From Thermodesulfobacteriota bacterium (GTDB taxonomy: Bacteria; Desulfobacterota; Dissulfuribacteria; Dissulfuribacterales; QOAL01), in the NCBI GenBank assembly GCA_013154175.1, contig JAADCZ010000119.1:1-45506 (forward strand): a stretch of 45,506 bases of DNA, in the 5' to 3' direction. Within the stretch, counting starts at the first letter, position 1. Every line of letters starts with the position of its first letter. The notes beneath the pieces are model-generated. The model saw nothing but the letters and a program-made list of their open reading frames with translations. It had not been told where the DNA came from and made no database searches. This document shows positions 41,945 to 45,506 of the stretch, one piece after another. A program made the position numbers and the translations under genes.

Positions 41945-42607
41945 ATGTCCGGTTTTTTGACTAAGGTTGCCATTTTCTTCTTCCTCCTCCTTTCTCTGTC
42001 AGGAGCCGGCTGTACTTTCTGCCCCGCCCAAGGAAAAGAATGCAGCCGGCCTCCTACCCTTGAAACCAGGGCACGACAAACCCAGCCGCGCAACGTGGGT
42101 TTTGTATCCCATTCGATTTTTGCTGTGGCCGGTGACATAGCCATTCAACTCAAAAACAACATGAAATCGGGGCAAATCGGGGATTGGCCATGTATCGTCA
42201 CGACATTCGTGGACATAGACAACCTCGAGGAATCCAGCAGGTTCGGCAGGGTCTTGGCTGAATCTGTGGGCAGCGAACTCTTTCGCCTTGGTGCAGACGT
42301 CAAGGATGTCCGGCCATCGAAGGCCCTTTATTTTCAGCCTGGCACCGGGGAACTCATACTGAGCCGCAAGGCAAAAAGGCTGGCCGCAAGTGTCAGTGCG
42401 CGTGCGGTACTCGTTGGCACATATACCAAGGCTGCTGATTCGGTGATAGTGACGGCAAGGCTTATAGACTTATACAATGGAAAGGTGCTGTCTGTGGCTG
42501 GAGAAGAAATTGCCAAGACCAAATCGGTAAAGGCCCTGCTAGGAATGGAAACGTCTCAGGAAGAGGCGGAACCAGTACCCACCTCCTATGATATCGAACC
42601 TTTATAG
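41945..42607 (+). CDS. FlgO-domain lipoprotein 3
   Basis: This 220-residue lipoprotein has a lipobox (GAGC) followed by two further Cys (TFCPAQGKEC). The FlgO domain reads IVTTFVDIDNLEESSRFGRVLAESV, LSRKAKRLAAS, and VLVGTYTKAADSVIVTARLID. It keeps the TFVDIDNL and SxFGR core shared with the second paralogue. The ribosome site is weak. Its end overlaps the next gene by 20 bases, indicating coupling. Confidence 0.82.
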   Translation: MSGFLTKVAIFFFLLLSLSGAGCTFCPAQGKECSRPPTLETRARQTQPRNVGFVSHSIFAVAGDIAIQLKNNMKSGQIGDWPCIVTTFVDIDNLEESSRFGRVLAESVGSELFRLGADVKDVRPSKALYFQPGTGELILSRKAKRLAASVSARAVLVGTYTKAADSVIVTARLIDLYNGKVLSVAGEEIAKTKSVKALLGMETSQEEAEPVPTSYDIEPL

Positions 42608-43217
42608 AACTACTTTTCTTCTGGTTTTGATTGCCCTAACGGGCCTGGCAGGGGGCTGCGCCTCCAATGACTATTTCTCATTGCCAACAAGTGCTAGGCA
42701 ACCCCTGAAACCCGCGCCAAGAATCAATGTTTATGTCATGCCCCAGAGCGCCCTGGATCTTTCCAGGAAGAAGGTCCTCATGGTTCCTGCTTACATGGCC
42801 GGGAACCAAGAAGAGATATGGGGCAAATCCGTCACCAGCCTGATTCACTCTTTGCTTCTTCAGGAAAATGTATTTGGCACCCTGGCCCTTAACCCGGACA
42901 ACCATCTGGACAAGGCAGAAATGCTGCAACTAGCCCGGGAAAAGGGATTTGACTATCTGCTGGAAATCATCATGCCTGGCATCATCGAGCCTGCAGGGGA
43001 CTCGCCAGGCTGGGTGGGCATAAACTTTCAACTGATAAGCACGAGAAAGGGTTACTCCATCTGGCATATCTATGGAGAAACCCAGCTCCTTCCCCAACCA
43101 ACGTTTCACGGTTTCTTCAACAAACAAGACTATGTGCCTGCACCCACTGTGGGCCAGGGCATAGAATCCATTACGAGGCTTACGGCCACCATTTTGAAAA
43201 AGGGTGGCAGTGCCTAA
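42588..43217 (+). CDS. Lipoprotein distantly related to the FlgO/GNA1162-type fold
   Basis: The 209-residue protein has a lipobox (GGC) after a hydrophobic signal. The mature part alternates alpha and beta elements (VLMVPAYMAG, GKSVTSLIHSLLLQENVF, AREKGFDYLLEIIMPG, INFQLISTRKGYSIWHIYGET), like small outer-membrane assembly lipoproteins that build rings. I cannot name a family with certainty. It overlaps the third FlgO-like gene and ends the operon, 44 bases before convergent aroB. Confidence 0.7.
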   Translation: MISNLYRTTFLLVLIALTGLAGGCASNDYFSLPTSARQPLKPAPRINVYVMPQSALDLSRKKVLMVPAYMAGNQEEIWGKSVTSLIHSLLLQENVFGTLALNPDNHLDKAEMLQLAREKGFDYLLEIIMPGIIEPAGDSPGWVGINFQLISTRKGYSIWHIYGETQLLPQPTFHGFFNKQDYVPAPTVGQGIESITRLTATILKKGGSA

Positions 43218-43261
43218 AACTGGAAGAATAAAGATACCTTGGAGATTAATCCTTAAGGCCC

Positions 43262-44404
43262 TTACGCCTCCAGTGCTCTGACGATCTCTTCATTTGTGAC
43301 ATCATCCGTAATGATGGTGTCACCTATTCCCTTGGCGAGCACGAAATTCACTTTGCCAGCCTTTACCTTTTTGTCTCTTTTTATGTTTTCAAGTATTGCC
43401 TCTACTGAAATGGACTCTGGTATGCGAACAGGAAGCTCGAAACGCTCCAGAAGGGCAATCAGCCTTTCAAGGTCTTCCTTGGCAAGGAGACCCCGTTCCA
43501 CCGATATACGGGAGACAGCAACCATTCCCATGGCGACTGCCGCACCGTGGGAAACTGTATAATCGGATGCAGCCTCCACGGCATGACCAATGGTATGGCC
43601 AAAGTTCAATATGCGCCTGTATCCCCCTTCCCTTTCATCTTTTGAGACAACCTCTGCCTTGATTTCACACGACCTCTTTACCAGATAGGCAGTGAGCTGG
43701 GGTTCGAGATTTATCACATCCCACCAGTCAGTTTCCAGACGCTCAAATAGTTCCTTGTCCTTGATCATGCCATATTTGACTATTTCGGCTATTCCGTTTC
43801 TTATCTCCTCTGCCGGCAGGGTGCATAGCACACCAATGTCTGCAAGAACCATTTTGGGCTGGGCAAAGGTGCCTAGAAGATTTTTGCCCTCTGGCAGATC
43901 AACCCCAGTCTTTCCCCCAACAGAACTGTCCACCTGGGCGAGCAAGGTGGTTGGGAGCTGAACGAAATCGATGCCCCTCATATAGATTGAGGCAAGGAAT
44001 CCGCAAATATCACCCGTCACCCCGCCTCCAAGGGCAAGGAGGAGGCCCCCTCTGTCACATCCGTGCTTCAGGAGCCGCCTGGCCAGGTCCACCACGGTAT
44101 CCATGTTCTTCGACTGCTCTCCTGCAGGAAACGATAACATGGTGGCCTGCTCGAAACCTTCCTGCTTGAGCACATTCAAAAGGTCATGGCCAACGTATTC
44201 CTCAACCGTCGTATCTGTGATGATAAAGGGGCCCTGGAAGGAACCAAGGCCCTTGAGATACTTTGGGGTTTCGAGCAGGACCCCTGGGCCAATATAAATA
44301 TGGTAACTTCTCTGCCCGAGAGGAACCAACACGTCCTCCCAGGCATGATCTATGTCTTTTTCAGAAATCTTCTTGCATTGTCCAAATCCGAGTCCTTGCC
44401 CCAT
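43262..44404 (-). CDS. aroB: 3-dehydroquinate synthase
   Basis: AroB cyclises DAHP to 3-dehydroquinate, using NAD and a metal ion. The 380-residue protein has the NAD-binding LALGGGVTGDICGFLAS, PTTLLAQVDSSVGGKTGVDL, the metal region (GIAEIVKYGMI and NFGHTIGHAVEA with His residues) and a C-terminal helical domain. It lies 26 bases after trxC on the same strand with an AAGGTGAG site, apart from the aro cluster of this window. Confidence 0.96.
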   Translation of the reverse strand: MGQGLGFGQCKKISEKDIDHAWEDVLVPLGQRSYHIYIGPGVLLETPKYLKGLGSFQGPFIITDTTVEEYVGHDLLNVLKQEGFEQATMLSFPAGEQSKNMDTVVDLARRLLKHGCDRGGLLLALGGGVTGDICGFLASIYMRGIDFVQLPTTLLAQVDSSVGGKTGVDLPEGKNLLGTFAQPKMVLADIGVLCTLPAEEIRNGIAEIVKYGMIKDKELFERLETDWWDVINLEPQLTAYLVKRSCEIKAEVVSKDEREGGYRRILNFGHTIGHAVEAASDYTVSHGAAVAMGMVAVSRISVERGLLAKEDLERLIALLERFELPVRIPESISVEAILENIKRDKKVKAGKVNFVLAKGIGDTIITDDVTNEEIVRALEA

Positions 44405-44430
44405 TTATTGTCTCACCTTTCTTGCGCTTC

Positions 44431-44871
44431 TTATAGTAGGGATAGCAGTTTTGCCCTAATCTGATCAGGCGGCACTGCACCCACTATGGTATCAGAGAGC
44501 TGTCCATTTTTAAAGAAGAGCAAGGTTGGGATGCTCCTTATCTGATACCTTTGGGCAACCATCGGATTTTCATCCACATTGAGTTTTCCTATGAGTGCCC
44601 TACCGGCAAACTCCTTGGCCAACTCTTCAATGACTGGCCCTATCATCCTGCATGGCCCGCACCAAGGTGCCCAGCAATCCACGAGCGCCGTAGGAGCCGA
44701 AGATATCGTTGCATCAAAATTGGCATCAGTTAATATGACTGGTCCTTGTGAAGAAGGAACCGGCAAAGGGGCCTTGCAGCGGCCACATTTTGGGCCAAGA
44801 GACATTTTCTCGACAGGCACCCTATTCTTCGTACCGCAATTTGGACATTGAACTATGATACTATCAGACAT
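44431..44871 (-). CDS. trxC: Thioredoxin 2-like protein with N-terminal zinc ribbon
   Basis: This 146-residue thioredoxin has an N-terminal zinc-binding domain (C9/C12 and C29/C32, as in TrxC) followed by the thioredoxin fold with active site WAPWCGPC (C71, C74), GKLNVDENP and [13 protein letters not shown]. It reduces disulfides in the cytoplasm; the ribbon may respond to oxidation. AAAGGAGG provides the ribosome site. It is upstream of aroB, and divergent from the DHH gene. Confidence 0.94.
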   Translation of the reverse strand: MSDSIIVQCPNCGTKNRVPVEKMSLGPKCGRCKAPLPVPSSQGPVILTDANFDATISSAPTALVDCWAPWCGPCRMIGPVIEELAKEFAGRALIGKLNVDENPMVAQRYQIRSIPTLLFFKNGQLSDTIVGAVPPDQIRAKLLSLL

Positions 44872-45105
44872 TTTTTCCTCCTTTATCGCTAATAGCCAAA
44901 TTTGAAGAAAAAGATAGGTCCCATCTCATAAAAGGCAATGTGATTGTGATAATTTTCTAAGGTATTTTGAAAAAGTGCACAAACAGGTCTGGCAATTGAT
45001 CACAAAGGTCTTGACTCATATCAATCAAAGAAAGTATCTTGAAATCTAAGGGGAGTACAGCCTGCACTAGAGTTGCAGGCCAATATCAGAAAAGTCCTTT
45101 TTACT
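44872..45105. other. Divergent intergenic region with FNR-like box and hairpin
   Basis: It must hold promoters for trxC (minus) and the DHH gene (plus). On the plus strand, TTGACT (45011-45016) and TATCTT (45035-45040) are 18 bases apart and fit a sigma-70 promoter. The same -35 overlaps TTGAC-TCAT-ATCAA (45011-45024), close to the FNR/CRP consensus TTGAT-N4-ATCAA. A perfect 7-bp hairpin (GCCTGCA/TGCAGGC) lies at 45060-45080. Confidence 0.5.
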
Positions 45106-45506
45106 ATGAGTAAAAACAACTCCGAAGAAACGCCTTCAAACAGTGCCATAGCCAGGCACATTAGAAGGTTATCCAACAAGGAAAGGCTCAAACAATTTCT
45201 TAGTCTCTTTAAGAGAGACGATGCCGTGCTAATCGTCATTGTGGCCGATCCAGACTCGATGGCATCTGCCTTTGCAGTCAAGAGGCTTCTCAGCCGCAGG
45301 GTCAGTGAAATAACCATTGTCCATCCAAATCAGATCAAGCGCCTCAACAATATCGCCATGCGCGACATTCTGAAGATTCCCTTGCAGCCACTGAGGGGCA
45401 CTAAAAGGGACCAGTACACGAAGTTCGTACTTTTGGATTCTCAGCCTACTCACAGAAAGGAATTTGCCAATATCAACTTTGACGCTGTGATCGATCATCA
45501 CCCCCT
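45106..45506 (+). CDS. DHH-family phosphoesterase, N-terminal part (cut by window end)
   Basis: The open frame from ATG 45106 runs to the window end (133 codons visible). It contains a helical N-terminus rich in Lys/Arg, then IVIVADPDSMASAFAVKRLL, which matches the DHH motif I (usually DPDAIGSA), and ends in VIDHHP, the defining DHH motif. This suggests a NrnA/RecJ-like metal-dependent phosphoesterase, such as an oligoribonuclease or cyclic-di-nucleotide phosphodiesterase; the DHHA1 part lies beyond the window. An in-frame TTG at 45073 is also possible; no ribosome site is clear. Confidence 0.83.
   Translation, partial: MSKNNSEETPSNSAIARHIRRLSNKERLKQFLSLFKRDDAVLIVIVADPDSMASAFAVKRLLSRRVSEITIVHPNQIKRLNNIAMRDILKIPLQPLRGTKRDQYTKFVLLDSQPTHRKEFANINFDAVIDHHP

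Noticed and set aside
45021-45501. Minus-strand open frames at the window end
   Set aside because: The plus strand encodes a DHH-type protein with motif I and DHHP in the same place, so these are shadows.
1-45506. CRISPR array, tRNA, rRNA, insertion sequence or prophage
   Set aside because: No regularly spaced direct repeats, no cloverleaf or rRNA-like sequence, and no transposase, integrase or phage structural protein was seen on either strand.

Overview
The window reads as a chromosomal segment of a Gram-negative, probably anaerobic bacterium. Outer-membrane porin, several lipoproteins, BamE-like and FlgO-like proteins point to two membranes. The gene mix (Rex next to a large sulfite-exporter-type TSUP protein, a NIL-ferredoxin, anaerobic cobalamin enzymes CbiF/CbiG, several B12-type radical SAM proteins, endonuclease Q) suggests a Desulfobacterota-like, sulfur-metabolising lineage. 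That assignment is an inference from gene content; no rRNA or other strong taxonomic marker lies in the window. Genes are densely packed on both strands, with many 1-20 base overlaps. No tRNA, rRNA, CRISPR array, insertion sequence or prophage was recognised.

Layout. 1-2650: tail of an acetyltransferase, an OprB-like porin with its terminator, smpB and a stand-alone pyruvate-kinase-C-like protein. 2930-6084: a CheY-like receiver, then a minus-strand tRNA-modification operon (NIL-ferredoxin, mnmA, mtaB). 6115-9299: HAD phosphatase and a B12/radical SAM-DUF2344 protein. 9521-12578: a secreted DUF4434 protein and endonuclease Q, convergent, separated by a dense hairpin region. 12860-17047: PLP aminotransferase, a 540-base AT-rich region with several inverted repeats, an atypical rex and a TSUP exporter. 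17196-20342: an orphan B12-type radical SAM protein, ddl and a Nudix hydrolase. 20331-23420: a tightly overlapped minus-strand operon (BamE-like lipoprotein, pcm, YqaA/DedA, TIGR00725, and a PAS/HisKA protein lacking an ATPase domain). 23509-25125: a zinc-ribbon protein and an RlmD/RumA methyltransferase separated only by an amber codon. 25141-26672: tsaE and a long RmlA. 26782-33542: acn-aroE-aroA-aroK-aroC-tyrA-DUF167. 33718-36806: pilC and a cbiF-cbiG fusion. 36899-38266: lytic transglycosylase and a small transaldolase. 38429-39817: a DUF342/FapA protein. 39985-43217: a five-gene envelope operon with three FlgO-domain proteins behind a good sigma-54 promoter candidate. 43262-44871: trxC and aroB. 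45106-end: start of a DHH phosphoesterase.

How they fit together. The aro cluster plus aroB supplies most of the shikimate pathway to chorismate and then prephenate dehydrogenation. MnmA, MtaB and TsaE are three tRNA anticodon-loop modification functions. The strongest candidate for an undescribed system is the sigma-54-linked FlgO-like lipoprotein operon (39938-43217), which is not next to any flagellar gene. Secondary candidates are the NIL-ferredoxin/MnmA pairing, the Rex homologue with a degenerate NAD-binding loop, and the amber/ATT junction before the RlmD-like gene.
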